From RAM1 sp050247515 (GTDB taxonomy: Bacteria > Pseudomonadota > Gammaproteobacteria > Burkholderiales > Burkholderiaceae_C): DNA of 64,000 nt. The notes under the pieces are model-generated. The model was not told the DNA's origin and did not search any database. It saw only the letters and a list, made by a program, of their open reading frames with translations. The position numbers and the translations under genes were made by a program. Of the stretch, positions 8,239 through 17,262 are shown piece after piece. Where the stretch lies: positions 1 to 64,000 of the forward strand of contig JBFWUB010000025.1 in the NCBI GenBank assembly GCA_050247515.1, given 5' to 3'. Positions within the stretch are counted from its first letter, which is position 1, and each line of letters begins with the position of its first letter.

Positions 8239-11087
8239 CAGGCGAACTTCCGGGCTTCACCGGCGCCGTGCAGATTGCTGGTGCAGCGCCCGCAAATGGT
8301 AGGGTGGGCCGGGTCATGGCCCACGTCGTCGCGGTAATGCCAGCAGCGCTCGCATTTGGCGGCGGCTGAAGTCGCAACCAAGATTTGAGTGGGAGCTCCA
8401 ACCGCCTCTTCAAGTTCGACCTTCGAGGCAATAAGCACGAATTTCAAGTCGTCGCCAAGTGAAGCAAGTTCGGCGAGCGGCACTCCTTGCGTCTGAATTC
8501 TCACATTGGCCTGCAAAGACGAGCCCAATTTGCCATCCGCGCGCAGTTCCTCAATCTTCTTGTTTACTAACTCCCGTACCTGCTGAATATCCTTCCACTT
8601 GGCCAGCAGTGCTTCGTCAGCCGCCGGCAACTGTGCATAGGTTTCCAGAAAGATCGACTCCGACGTGCCGAACACTTTCCAGGCCTCTTCGGCCGTGAAG
8701 CTCAAAAACGGCGCCATCCAGCGCAACATGGCGTGCGTGATGTGCCACAGCGCGGTCTGCGCGCTGCGCCGCGCCAGTGATTTCGGGGCGGTCGTGTACA
8801 GCCGGTCCTTGAGGATGTCCAGGTAAAAGCCGCCCAGGTCCTCGCTGCAGTACAGCTGCAGCTTGGCCACCACGGGGTGGAACTCATACACCTCAAAGTG
8901 GGCCAGCACCTCGGCCTGGAACTGCGCCGCGCGGCCAAGGGCATAGCGGTCGATCTCCAGCAGCTGTTCCAGCGGCACGGCGTCCTTCGCCGGGTCGAAG
9001 TCACTGATGTTGGCCAGCAGGAAGCGCAGCGTGTTGCGGATGCGCCGGTAAGCGTCCACCACGCGCGCCAGGATCTTGTCGTCGCCCGCAATGTCGCCTG
9101 AATAGTCGGAAGCCGCCACCCACAGGCGGATGATCTCGGCGCCCAGCTTCTTGCTGGTCTCCTGCGGGTCCACCCCGTTGCCCAGCGACTTGCTCATCTT
9201 GCGGCCCTGGCTGTCCACGGTGAAGCCGTGCGTCAGCAGGCCCTTGTAGGGCGCGCGGCCGTACATGGCGCAGGCCGTGAGCAGCGAGCTGTGGAACCAG
9301 CCGCGGTGCTGGTCATGGCCTTCCAGATACAGGTCGGCCTCGGGCCCCGTGTCATGGCCGGCACCGGGGTGGGAGCCCTTGAGCACGGTGGTGTGCGTGG
9401 TGCCGGAGTCGAACCACACTTCCAGGATGTCGCTGCTCTTGGTGTAGCTGGCCGCATCGGCCGCCGCACCGACGCGGGTCAGGATCTCTTCGGGCGTGGC
9501 CTTGCTCCAGGCTTCGATGCCACCCTTTTGCACGATGCTGGCGGCCAGGTCCAGGATCTCGGGCGTGCGCGGGTGCAGCTCGCCGTTGTCCTTGTGCAGG
9601 AACAGCGGCAGCGGCACCCCCCAGCTGCGCTGGCGGCTGATGCACCAGTCGGGCCGGCCCGCGATCATGTCGCGCAGGCGGGCCTTGCCGTTCTCGGGGT
9701 AGAAGCTCGTCTCTTCGATCGCGTCCAGCGCCAGCTGGCGCAGCGTCTTGGGGGCCTTGTCCTTGGTGAAGACACCCTCACCCTCGTCCATGCGGATGAA
9801 CCACTGGGCGGCGGCGCGGTAGATCACCGGCGTCTTGTGGCGCCAGCAATGCGGGTAGCTGTGGGTGATGTCGTGCGTGGCAAACAGGCGCCCGGCGTTG
9901 CGCAGCGCCTCGATGATCTGGGGCACGGCCTTCCAGATGTTCAGCCCGCCAAACAACGCAAAGTCTGGCGCGTAGCTGCCGTTGCCTTGCACCGGGTTCA
10001 GGATGTCGTCGTACGCGATGCCGTTGGCCACGCAGCTGTTGAAGTCGTCCACGCCGTAAGCGGGCGACGAATGCACGATACCCGTTCCGTCGTCGGCGGT
10101 GGCGTAGTCGGCCAGGTACACCGGGCTGAATCGTTTGAAGCCCGCATCCACATCGTGCAGCGGGTGCATGAAGTTGATCAGGTTGAGCTTCTCGCCCTTG
10201 GTCGTGGCCAGCACGCTGCCGGTAAGCTGGTAGCGCTCCAGGCACTTGTCCACCAGCGACTCGGCCAGCACCAGCAGGCCGCGGGGCGTATCCACCAGCG
10301 CATAGACGATTTCAGGGTTGAGGTTCAGCGCCTGGTTGGCGGGAATCGTCCAGGCGGTGGTGGTCCAGATGACGGCGAAGGCATCTTTGGCCAAAGCGGG
10401 TAGCCCAAAGGCCGCTGCCAGTTTGGCCGGCTCGGCGCACTTGAAGCCCACGTCCAGCGTGGTGCTCTTCTTGTCGGCGTATTCGATCTCAAACTCGGCC
10501 AGCGAGCTGCCGCAGTCAAAGCACCAGTACACGGGTTTCAGGCCCCGGTACACGAAGCCGCGCTCCATCACGCGCTTGAACGCGCGGATCTCATCGGCCT
10601 CGTTGCTGAAGTCCATGGTGCGATAGGGGTGCTCCCAGTCGCCCAGCACGCCCAGGCGCTTGAAGTCGGCCATCTGGATGGCGATCTGCTCGGTGGCAAA
10701 GGCGCGGCTTTTGGCCTGCATCTCGTCGCGCGGCAGGTTGCGGCCGTACTTCTTCTCGATGGCGTTTTCGATCGGCAGGCCGTGGCAGTCCCAGCCAGGG
10801 ATGTACTGCGCGTCCATGCCCTTGAGCTGGCGCGCCTTGACGATCATGTCCTTGAGGATCTTGTTGACCGCGTGGCCCATGTGGATCTGGCCGTTGGCAT
10901 ACGGTGGGCCGTCGTGCAGGATGAACTTGGGTGCGTTGCAGCGCGCGTCGCGCAGCTTCCTGTACAGGCCCTGTTCTTCCCATTCCTTCGTCCAGCCGGG
11001 CTCGCGTTTGGGTAGATCGCCCCGCATGGGAAACGGCGTGTCGGGCAGGTTCAGTGTGGCGCGGTAATCAACTTTGTCGGTGCTCAT
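8238..11087 (-). CDS. ileS: isoleucyl-tRNA synthetase
   Basis: 949 residues, normal for a bacterial IleRS. The class I signature HMGH follows GPPYANGQI near residue 70, and the KMSKS loop (GRKMSKSLGNGVDP) is near residue 630. The C-terminal zinc finger (CERCWHY...CGRC) is present, typical of the MupA-sensitive bacterial type. The central editing (CP1) domain is full length. It sits between ribF and lspA on the same strand. No T-box is seen upstream. A stretch at 8360-8640 uses more A/T-ending codons than the rest of the gene, a mild local anomaly near the C-terminus. Confidence 0.97.
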   Translation of the reverse strand: MSTDKVDYRATLNLPDTPFPMRGDLPKREPGWTKEWEEQGLYRKLRDARCNAPKFILHDGPPYANGQIHMGHAVNKILKDMIVKARQLKGMDAQYIPGWDCHGLPIENAIEKKYGRNLPRDEMQAKSRAFATEQIAIQMADFKRLGVLGDWEHPYRTMDFSNEADEIRAFKRVMERGFVYRGLKPVYWCFDCGSSLAEFEIEYADKKSTTLDVGFKCAEPAKLAAAFGLPALAKDAFAVIWTTTAWTIPANQALNLNPEIVYALVDTPRGLLVLAESLVDKCLERYQLTGSVLATTKGEKLNLINFMHPLHDVDAGFKRFSPVYLADYATADDGTGIVHSSPAYGVDDFNSCVANGIAYDDILNPVQGNGSYAPDFALFGGLNIWKAVPQIIEALRNAGRLFATHDITHSYPHCWRHKTPVIYRAAAQWFIRMDEGEGVFTKDKAPKTLRQLALDAIEETSFYPENGKARLRDMIAGRPDWCISRQRSWGVPLPLFLHKDNGELHPRTPEILDLAASIVQKGGIEAWSKATPEEILTRVGAAADAASYTKSSDILEVWFDSGTTHTTVLKGSHPGAGHDTGPEADLYLEGHDQHRGWFHSSLLTACAMYGRAPYKGLLTHGFTVDSQGRKMSKSLGNGVDPQETSKKLGAEIIRLWVAASDYSGDIAGDDKILARVVDAYRRIRNTLRFLLANISDFDPAKDAVPLEQLLEIDRYALGRAAQFQAEVLAHFEVYEFHPVVAKLQLYCSEDLGGFYLDILKDRLYTTAPKSLARRSAQTALWHITHAMLRWMAPFLSFTAEEAWKVFGTSESIFLETYAQLPAADEALLAKWKDIQQVRELVNKKIEELRADGKLGSSLQANVRIQTQGVPLAELASLGDDLKFVLIASKVELEEAVGAPTQILVATSAAAKCERCWHYRDDVGHDPAHPTICGRCTSNLHGAGEARKFA

Positions 11088-11188
11088 GGCCTAGGCTTCA
11101 AACAGGTTCGGGGCCGGGTGGCCTGCTGGGTCCGATGGGACAGCGCAGGGCCTCGGGAAAAGACATTGCAGGGGGAGCGGGGCATGGT

Positions 11189-11206
11189 GCGGGTGGGGCC
11201 ACCCGC
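11189..11206 (-). other. GC hairpin downstream of ribF
   Basis: GCGGGTGG-GG-CCACCCGC forms an 8-bp perfect stem 8 bp downstream of the ribF stop. There is no following U-run on the minus strand, so it is at best a pause or weak attenuation site before ileS. Confidence 0.4.
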
Positions 11207-11213
11207 GGCCCCT

Positions 11214-12209
11214 TCAAATTCGCGCCGCGAACCAGGCGCGCGCGTCGTCACAGTCCCTGGCGATGCCGGTTGTCAGGGCATCCAGGCTGTCGTACTTCAG
11301 CTCGTCGTGCAGTTTGTGCAGCAGTTCCACGCGGATGATTTTACCGTACGCCCCCTCAGGGCCCAGGGCTTCAGGCCACTGCAGGCAATGCGTTTCCAGC
11401 AGCACGCGCCCGCCGTTGACGTCGTCGGGATCCAGCGACGGACGGATGCCCAGATTGGCGACGCCCTGCAAGGGCTGTCCCAGGCCATGGACCAGCACGG
11501 CAAAAATGCCGCTGGCGGCGGGCTTCCAGTGCGAAAAGCGCAGGTTCAGCGTCCGCATGCCCATGGGGTGGCGCGCATCACGGCCCAGCGTGCGGCCCAG
11601 CTTGCGTCCATGCACCACATGGCCGCTGATGCTGTAGGGCCGGCCCAGCAGCGCCGCCGCATCGTCCATGCGGCCTTGCCCCAGCGCATCGCGCACGGCC
11701 GAGCTGGACACCCGCAGGCCATGGACTTCGTAGCTGTTCATGCGGGCCACGTCAAAGCCGGCCACGCCACCCGCGGCGTCCAGCATGGCGTAGTCGCCCG
11801 CGCGTTTGGCGCCAAAGCGGAAGTCGTCACCCACCAGCACGTACTTCACGCCCAGGCCGCGGACCAGCACATCGTCAATGAAGGCCTGGGGCGGGCGTGA
11901 AGACAGCGCCGCGTTGAACGGCAGCACCACACATTGGTCCACGCCGCACTGCGCGAGCTCGTACAGCTTGTCGCGCAGCGTTGCGATGCGGGCAGGCGCC
12001 AGCTCAGGTCTGCGCGCTACCGCGGCAAAGTAGTCGCGCGGGTGCGGCTCGAACGTCATGACGCAGCTGGGCACACCGCGGTGCTGCGCCTCATTCCTGA
12101 GCAAGGCCAGCATGGCCTGGTGGCCGCGGTGTACGCCGTCGAAGTTGCCGATGGTCAGCGCGCAGGCTGGCGCAAGACCCGGATGGTTGAAGCCTCTGAA
12201 GATGCGCAT
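11214..12209 (-). CDS. ribF: bifunctional riboflavin kinase / FAD synthetase
   Basis: 331 residues. The N-terminal nucleotidyltransferase half carries FDGVHRGHQAML near residues 24-35 and GDDFRFG, for adenylylation of FMN. The C-terminal half carries the flavokinase signature (YSISGHVVHGRKLGRTLG) and NLGIRPSLD. It makes FMN and then FAD in the cytoplasm. It is upstream of ileS with 126 bp between them, so it may be a separate or a read-through unit. A GC-rich hairpin (11189-11206) lies 8 bp past the stop, without a U-run. No FMN riboswitch is seen upstream. Confidence 0.95.
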   Translation of the reverse strand: MRIFRGFNHPGLAPACALTIGNFDGVHRGHQAMLALLRNEAQHRGVPSCVMTFEPHPRDYFAAVARRPELAPARIATLRDKLYELAQCGVDQCVVLPFNAALSSRPPQAFIDDVLVRGLGVKYVLVGDDFRFGAKRAGDYAMLDAAGGVAGFDVARMNSYEVHGLRVSSSAVRDALGQGRMDDAAALLGRPYSISGHVVHGRKLGRTLGRDARHPMGMRTLNLRFSHWKPAASGIFAVLVHGLGQPLQGVANLGIRPSLDPDDVNGGRVLLETHCLQWPEALGPEGAYGKIIRVELLHKLHDELKYDSLDALTTGIARDCDDARAWFAARI

Positions 12210-12379
12210 GACGCTGGGATGTTGGTATCTTTTTGATAGCAGCTACCACACGCCCGCTCGGCGCCGGGCCTTGCTGCAGTGCAGTGCCGTCACGAAAACA
12301 GGGTATATTGTGCTGCACATCGCCGCTGCGCGATGCGATGGTCTGCCTAACGGTTTTTCATCCCTGATGGAGGCGTGTT

Positions 12380-12940
12380 TTGAAGGTCTTGAAGCTGTCC
12401 GCCCAAGGTTTGCCGCAGTCGTGGATATCGCTGGAGCAGGCCGTGCTGCATTACGCGGCCGAGGAAGTGCGCTGGGAAGTCGGCGCCGAGGTGGCGGTGT
12501 TCAGGGGCGGCCACAACGCCGTGACGGGGCAGCAGTCGGTCATCACGGTCAGCAGCATCATCGGCACCAAGGGCGTGCCCAACATCAACCCGTTTGACCT
12601 CAAGCCTGGACTGACGAACAGCAAGCTGTTCGCGCGCGACCGCAATGTCTGCGCCTATTGCGGCAACCATTTCCATGAAGACGAGCTCACGCGCGAGCAC
12701 ATCATCCCGTTCGCGCAGAACGGGCGTGACCACTGGATGAACGTGGTGACGGCCTGCCGCGCCTGCAACCACCGCAAGAGCAGCCGCACGCCCGAGCAGG
12801 CCCACATGCCGCTGCTGTACGCGCCCTATGTACCCAGCCTGTGGGAAGACTTCATTCTGCGCAACCGCCGCATCCTGGCGGACCAGATGGAGTTTTTGAT
12901 GGCGCACCTGCCACGAAGCTCACGACTGCATACCTGCTAG
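12380..12940 (+). CDS. HNH endonuclease family protein
   Basis: 186 residues from a TTG at 12380, chosen because a GGAGG ribosome-binding site (12369-12373) sits six bases upstream and no good ATG precedes the conserved N-terminus. The HNH motif lies at about residues 91-135: CAYCG, then TREHIIPFAQNG, then NVVTACRACNHRK, i.e. two zinc CxxC pairs around the His-Asn-His site. Residues 1-75 (MKVLKLSAQGLPQSWISLEQ...) form a conserved N-terminal region of this family. A nicking or DNA-processing role is plausible; no restriction partner lies nearby. It converges with the DUF11 gene. Confidence 0.85.
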   Translation: MKVLKLSAQGLPQSWISLEQAVLHYAAEEVRWEVGAEVAVFRGGHNAVTGQQSVITVSSIIGTKGVPNINPFDLKPGLTNSKLFARDRNVCAYCGNHFHEDELTREHIIPFAQNGRDHWMNVVTACRACNHRKSSRTPEQAHMPLLYAPYVPSLWEDFILRNRRILADQMEFLMAHLPRSSRLHTC

Positions 12941-12943
12941 GCA

Positions 12944-12957
12944 TGCCGCATGCGGCA
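12944..12957. terminator. perfect 14-bp palindrome between convergent genes
   Basis: TGCCGCATGCGGCA lies four bases after the HNH stop and 22 bases before the DUF11 stop on the other strand. It could fold on both transcripts, but T-runs are missing, so it is only a weak terminator candidate. Confidence 0.35.
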
Positions 12958-12979
12958 CTGGCCGCGCGCATCATTGCTG

Positions 12980-15592
12980 TCAGGGCTCGCCGGTGGCGGT
13001 GACGGTACAACTGAGCACAAACGTGACTGTGCTGCCGGATGGGAATACGGGTATGGTCAACCCCGTATTGGACTGCAGCGCACTGACGAACAACTGCGCC
13101 GGCAACGGACACGAGGCTCCTCCTGACGCCACGCAGGTGATGTCCGTACAGTCGAGCCCGGTGGCCGCGGGGTCCTTGACCACCGCTTCGTCGGCACCGG
13201 CAGGGCCGCTGTTGGCCACTGTGATCGTGTAGGAGTTGGTGGACCCTGTCAGCAACTGCGTTTTGCCGTCGTCCTTGGTGATGCTCAGGTTGGCTGCCGG
13301 CTTGATGACGAGCACAACCGTGGATGTGTCGTTGGCCGCTGTCGTATCTACCGCACCTGCGACGACGGCGATGGCGACAACGTTGGTTGCAGTCGATATG
13401 ATCGCCGTGCTGCTGACCCGCGCGAGCACCTCCACATCGCAGCCCCCGCCCTCGGGGGCGCCGGTGACTGTACCGACGATCCGGGTCGCCCCGGCTACCG
13501 TTGATGTGACGATCCGGCACCCGGTGGCTCCGGCCACTGTCGCTGTCACGACCGACAGCGTTGGGGTTATGAGCGCGGGCAGGGTGTCTGTAAAAGTCCG
13601 CGTTCCTGCCACACCCGCCGTGTTCCGTATGTTGATGACGTAGGAGATGGTGACGCTGGACGCCACCTCGATGACCCCGGTGGTTGTTGCGCCTGTGGCT
13701 CCTTCACGCTGGCTCTTGACGACGCTGAAGTCGCTGGCGCGCAGGAAGTACGTGTCGGTTGCCTCCGTGACGTTGCTGCCCGATACAGTGGTCAGACTGC
13801 CCACGGGGATCGTGTTTGCGCTGATGCCTGCAACAGTCTGGGATACCCGCACGCTGAAACTGCAACTGCCCCCAGCCGGCAGGGTACCGCCCGGAATCAC
13901 GCTGTTGAGCGCAATGGTCGCCGATGTGGATCCGACTGTTCCGGTAATGGTCGTGGCCGCTGGCCGCGTGACGACCACGCCGTTGGAGTAGCAGGTGGCG
14001 GTGAGCGCCGGTGTGTTCGCCACCCGCATGTTGGCGGGCAGGATGTCGCGCAGGATGCTGGTGACCGTGTTGCTCACTGTGTTGGGGTTGGATATGACGA
14101 TGGTCAGCGTCGCTGTACCAACCGCCGAGGTCGACGTGGTCGGGTTGAACGACTTTGAAATCGTGGGCGCGTTGGGCAGTGAAATGTTCTGCACCTGGAA
14201 CGTGGCCGTTGCCGCGCTGGCATTGGCTCCCGCAGTGGTGGTCAGCGCGCCGGCCGCAATATCGTTGGAATAGAGGTTGGCAATGGTGGCTGACACCCTC
14301 ACGCTGAATGAGCAACTGCCCCCACTGGTGGACCCTCCGGGTATCAACGCACCGGAGTTCACCACGGCTGATGTGGCGCCAACCGCGCCCGTGATGGTGG
14401 TGGAGGCAGGACGGGAGGCAAGCGGTGAGCCGTCTGAATAGCAGGTGGCTGTCAAGCCCGGTGTCGTGTGGATCGACATGTTGGCCGGGAAGGCATCTGT
14501 CAGGGCCGCCGTGGTGTAGATCGGGACCTTGTTGGGGTTGTTGATCGTGATGGTCAGCAGCGAGGTGCCTGGTGTAGTCGCCGTCGTGGGGTTGAACGAC
14601 TTTTCAATGGTGGGCGGGTCCGGCGGGGCCACGCAGTTACCCGCATCATTGACACCGGTGCCGTTCTGGCGAAGCGTGCCGATCACCGTGGGAGACGCCG
14701 TGTGATCTGTGATTTCGTAAGTGAGGTTTGAGGTGCCGCCGGCACCGCCGATATATACCTGCCCGGTCAGCGGGTTCACGGCGACGGAACCGATCGTGAA
14801 AGCCGCCGTGGTCAGCGCTGCCGTGGCCGTTTGAATGACTTGCGCACCGCTCAGCGTCAGCCCGGTGTAGTTCAGCTGGATCTTGTAGAACCTCACCGGC
14901 ACCGTGTTGGTCACGTACCAGATCGCGCCCGTCTGCTGGTCGGCAAAGATGTCACCGCTGTTTCCCAGCAGCGGGTAGGTGATGGTGCCGGTACCCGTGG
15001 TCTGGTACAGCGTGGTCCAGGACACCGACCCCGGGCTTTCCGGGTCCAGCAGGCCAATGTTGGCGATGGTGCTGTTCGTGGTGTTGGTCCCGTTCACGGG
15101 AATGCTGCCAAGCGCGTCGCGCGTGCCCAGCAGGAACATGCGACGGCTGCTGGTATCCCGGTCCAGCGTGGCGCCCACCAGGTACTGGATGGTCGCGGTG
15201 GCGGTGGCGCCGCTGGTTTGCCGGTAGGTAAAGCTGGCCGGAATCTGGACCTGGGTGCCCCCCGCCATCTGCGCGAACGTGATGCTGCCTGTGCTGTTGC
15301 TGAACGAGGCCTTGTAGATCGTCGCCGGCAATACCACACCACTGGCGAAATACAGGGCGCCGTCACCTTCGTACCCTGACAGCGCATTGCCTGACACCGG
15401 CGCTGGGGCAGCCGTGACCCAGGTGTTGTTGGTGCTGTTGAAATAGTTCAGGTTGCCGCCTGAATTGGCCCACAGCGCCGTGCAGGCTGATGGCACGGCT
15501 TGCGCCAAGCCCGCGCAGAGTGCCAGCACCAGGCCCAGCGCCAGCCGCCAGCCCAGCCATGCCCTTGTCAAAAAAATCTGTGAACGCGCCAT
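12980..15592 (-). CDS. large secreted DUF11-repeat protein
   Basis: About 870 residues from the ATG at 15590-15592 (MARSQIFLTRAW), with an alternative ATG 33 bases upstream. A signal peptide ends near GLAQA. Residues ~30-330 form a beta-rich N-terminal region similar to those that recount a value per element (NPLTGQVYIGG). Then come two near-duplicate ~135-residue domains, each opening with SKSFNPTT or EKSFNPTT and ending with GGSCSFSVRVS, followed by two further DUF11-like domains (FSVVKSQ..., LSITKDDGKTQ...). Cys pairs suggest disulfides. There is no LPXTG, no beta-barrel and no T9SS tail, so anchoring is unclear. Thr/Ser-rich composition fits an extracellular fibre or adhesin. Function inferred only. 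Confidence 0.78.
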   Translation of the reverse strand: MARSQIFLTRAWLGWRLALGLVLALCAGLAQAVPSACTALWANSGGNLNYFNSTNNTWVTAAPAPVSGNALSGYEGDGALYFASGVVLPATIYKASFSNSTGSITFAQMAGGTQVQIPASFTYRQTSGATATATIQYLVGATLDRDTSSRRMFLLGTRDALGSIPVNGTNTTNSTIANIGLLDPESPGSVSWTTLYQTTGTGTITYPLLGNSGDIFADQQTGAIWYVTNTVPVRFYKIQLNYTGLTLSGAQVIQTATAALTTAAFTIGSVAVNPLTGQVYIGGAGGTSNLTYEITDHTASPTVIGTLRQNGTGVNDAGNCVAPPDPPTIEKSFNPTTATTPGTSLLTITINNPNKVPIYTTAALTDAFPANMSIHTTPGLTATCYSDGSPLASRPASTTITGAVGATSAVVNSGALIPGGSTSGGSCSFSVRVSATIANLYSNDIAAGALTTTAGANASAATATFQVQNISLPNAPTISKSFNPTTSTSAVGTATLTIVISNPNTVSNTVTSILRDILPANMRVANTPALTATCYSNGVVVTRPAATTITGTVGSTSATIALNSVIPGGTLPAGGSCSFSVRVSQTVAGISANTIPVGSLTTVSGSNVTEATDTYFLRASDFSVVKSQREGATGATTTGVIEVASSVTISYVINIRNTAGVAGTRTFTDTLPALITPTLSVVTATVAGATGCRIVTSTVAGATRIVGTVTGAPEGGGCDVEVLARVSSTAIISTATNVVAIAVVAGAVDTTAANDTSTVVLVIKPAANLSITKDDGKTQLLTGSTNSYTITVANSGPAGADEAVVKDPAATGLDCTDITCVASGGASCPLPAQLFVSALQSNTGLTIPVFPSGSTVTFVLSCTVTATGEP

Positions 15593-15768
15593 CAAGAACG
15601 TGAGGTATACGGCTTTTGTGGCCACCGCCTTTCGCGCCCGATCTTACGGCAGAAAGCCCTATCTCTGAAACAAACTGTTGCGTTTTCGGCGCGCCCAACC
15701 GAAGCCGCTCCGCGGCTGTGACGCCGCAAGACAGTTCCGTGACGGATTTGGCACCGGCTGCACGCCGG

Positions 15769-17181
15769 TCAGTAGGTCAGCTCGAGCACGGTGAGGTGGT
15801 TTTCGGCTGCCGGCCAGGTCCAGCCGGCGAGGCGCTCGCCGTTGAACTCGGCGCTCACCGGGCGCGGATCCAGGCTGGACAGCCTGAGCCTGGATGCCGC
15901 GACGCCGGCACCCGGCGTAACACCGGGCAGCGAGGCCTGGCCTTGCAGCCGCATGGTGTCGCGTTGCGGGTCAAAATAGCCGCGTGGGCGCGTGAAGTCA
16001 ACAACGGCGCGGGCGCTCCGGTCGGCGTCCGACAGCCGCTGCGCACGCAGGTGAACAATATCGCTGGAGCGCGGGAAAGGGCTTCGGTAGATGTGGGCTG
16101 TGGCATAGCCCGGCGCACTGATCACGAACTCAAGCGGGGTATCGCTGCGGGTGCGCAGCGGCCCCCACATGCCATCGGCGCCAATGGTCTGGCGGTGCAG
16201 TGCCTCGCCCACGCGCGCGCCGGTGGCCGCGTCCGTGGCATACACCTCCACGGTGGCGCCGGCCAGGGGCAGGTTGTTGGCGAAGTTGCCCGTGGCCGGG
16301 TCTGCGGGATTCACGCCCAGCCCGCTGACCTTGCCGTTCAGGACCGGCCGTGCCTCGCCCACAATAGCTGCCGCGCGCGGTGCCTGGCCCGTGATGAAGC
16401 GGTAAGCCGCGTCGAATGCCGCCGGCGAGAACGAGGTTTCGCGGTGGTCGATGCGCGGTATCACCACGTTGGTCGCGCCCTTGAGTTCGGGCCCCGCGAA
16501 AGTCACGCCGGTGGGTTTGCCCGCCATGCCGATCCACAGGCCGTCGGGCTGGGCGAACTTGTCGTTGCTGTCCGAGCGGATGGTCATCCATTTCACGGGG
16601 CCGGCCACCTCGTCACCGGCGGCGTTCTTGGGGGCGTTGAGCCCGTTCAGGAAAGGCCCGGTGCCCGAAAATTCATTGGCCTCGCGAAACCCCTTGATGG
16701 CCCAGACGCCATGGTTGGGCGTGCCGCCCAGGATGGCGTGACTCACATGGCCGGCGCCACCGCCATTCTGGACGTAGTTGCGAATGGCGTTGCCCCCGCG
16801 CGAATTGCCGATCAGCACGACCTTGTCGGCGCCGGTCGCCTGGCGGACCTTGTCCACCTCGGCCTTCAGGTGCGCCATGTGTTCCGCCGTGGAACTGCGC
16901 CCGGGCTGCGCCTTGCTGTCGTCGTCGCGTGCGAGCGGGTACGGCATGTCAATCGCATGCAGGTGCGTGCGCGGCCAGCCGTTGGACTCAAAGCGCCACA
17001 GCGTCGTCTGCCACAGCGCGGCCGAGTCGCCGTTGCCGTGCACGAACACGATGGGCGGCACCTGCACCACGGGCGGTTGCACGGCGCAACCCCCAGCCAG
17101 CAAAGAGACCGACAAAGCCAGAAGAAGACGACGAGAAACGATCAAGGCAAGCTCCAATCCAAGTGCCGCGTTGTCATGCAA
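15769..17181 (-). CDS. lipase-like alpha/beta hydrolase, lipoprotein
   Basis: Up to 470 residues. A lipobox LLAGGC at about residues 27-32 predicts processing by LspA and membrane anchoring; a start nearer MIVSRR-type residues is possible since the first ~14 residues are not signal-like. The oxyanion strand is VFVHGNGDSAALW and the nucleophile motif is GNSRGG (GxSxG). Asp and His appear in RSDSNDKF and RIDHRETSF. The C-terminal half (VEVYATDAATGARVG... and further beta strands) resembles the lipid-binding C-terminal domain of Archaeoglobus-type lipases. It probably hydrolyses esters in the periplasm or outer membrane. Substrate unknown. Confidence 0.8.
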   Translation of the reverse strand: MHDNAALGLELALIVSRRLLLALSVSLLAGGCAVQPPVVQVPPIVFVHGNGDSAALWQTTLWRFESNGWPRTHLHAIDMPYPLARDDDSKAQPGRSSTAEHMAHLKAEVDKVRQATGADKVVLIGNSRGGNAIRNYVQNGGGAGHVSHAILGGTPNHGVWAIKGFREANEFSGTGPFLNGLNAPKNAAGDEVAGPVKWMTIRSDSNDKFAQPDGLWIGMAGKPTGVTFAGPELKGATNVVIPRIDHRETSFSPAAFDAAYRFITGQAPRAAAIVGEARPVLNGKVSGLGVNPADPATGNFANNLPLAGATVEVYATDAATGARVGEALHRQTIGADGMWGPLRTRSDTPLEFVISAPGYATAHIYRSPFPRSSDIVHLRAQRLSDADRSARAVVDFTRPRGYFDPQRDTMRLQGQASLPGVTPGAGVAASRLRLSSLDPRPVSAEFNGERLAGWTWPAAENHLTVLELTY

Positions 17182-17183
17182 GT

Positions 17184-17262
17184 GCCACCGTGGAACCGGC
17201 TCAGCCGGTCCACTGGTGGCGCCCCCTTGCGGGGAGGCGGCCGAAAGGCCGCTTCGGGGGGG
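17184..17262 (-). repeat. three-hairpin intergenic repeat, copy 1
   Basis: Directly follows the stop of the minus-strand acyl-CoA dehydrogenase gene. It has three stems: GCGGCC-GAAA-GGCCGC nearest the gene, a C5/G4 stem, and a long imperfect hairpin closed by GCCACC/GGTGGC (17184-17189 with 17215-17220). It probably acts at the 3' end of the transcript; there is no U-run. Confidence 0.75.

Noticed and set aside
12225..12275. A GATAGCAGCTA stretch after ribF's start, reminiscent of a dispersed betaproteobacterial repeat
   Set aside because: Only one copy is present in this window and I could not find its partner arm, so it is not reported as a repeat.
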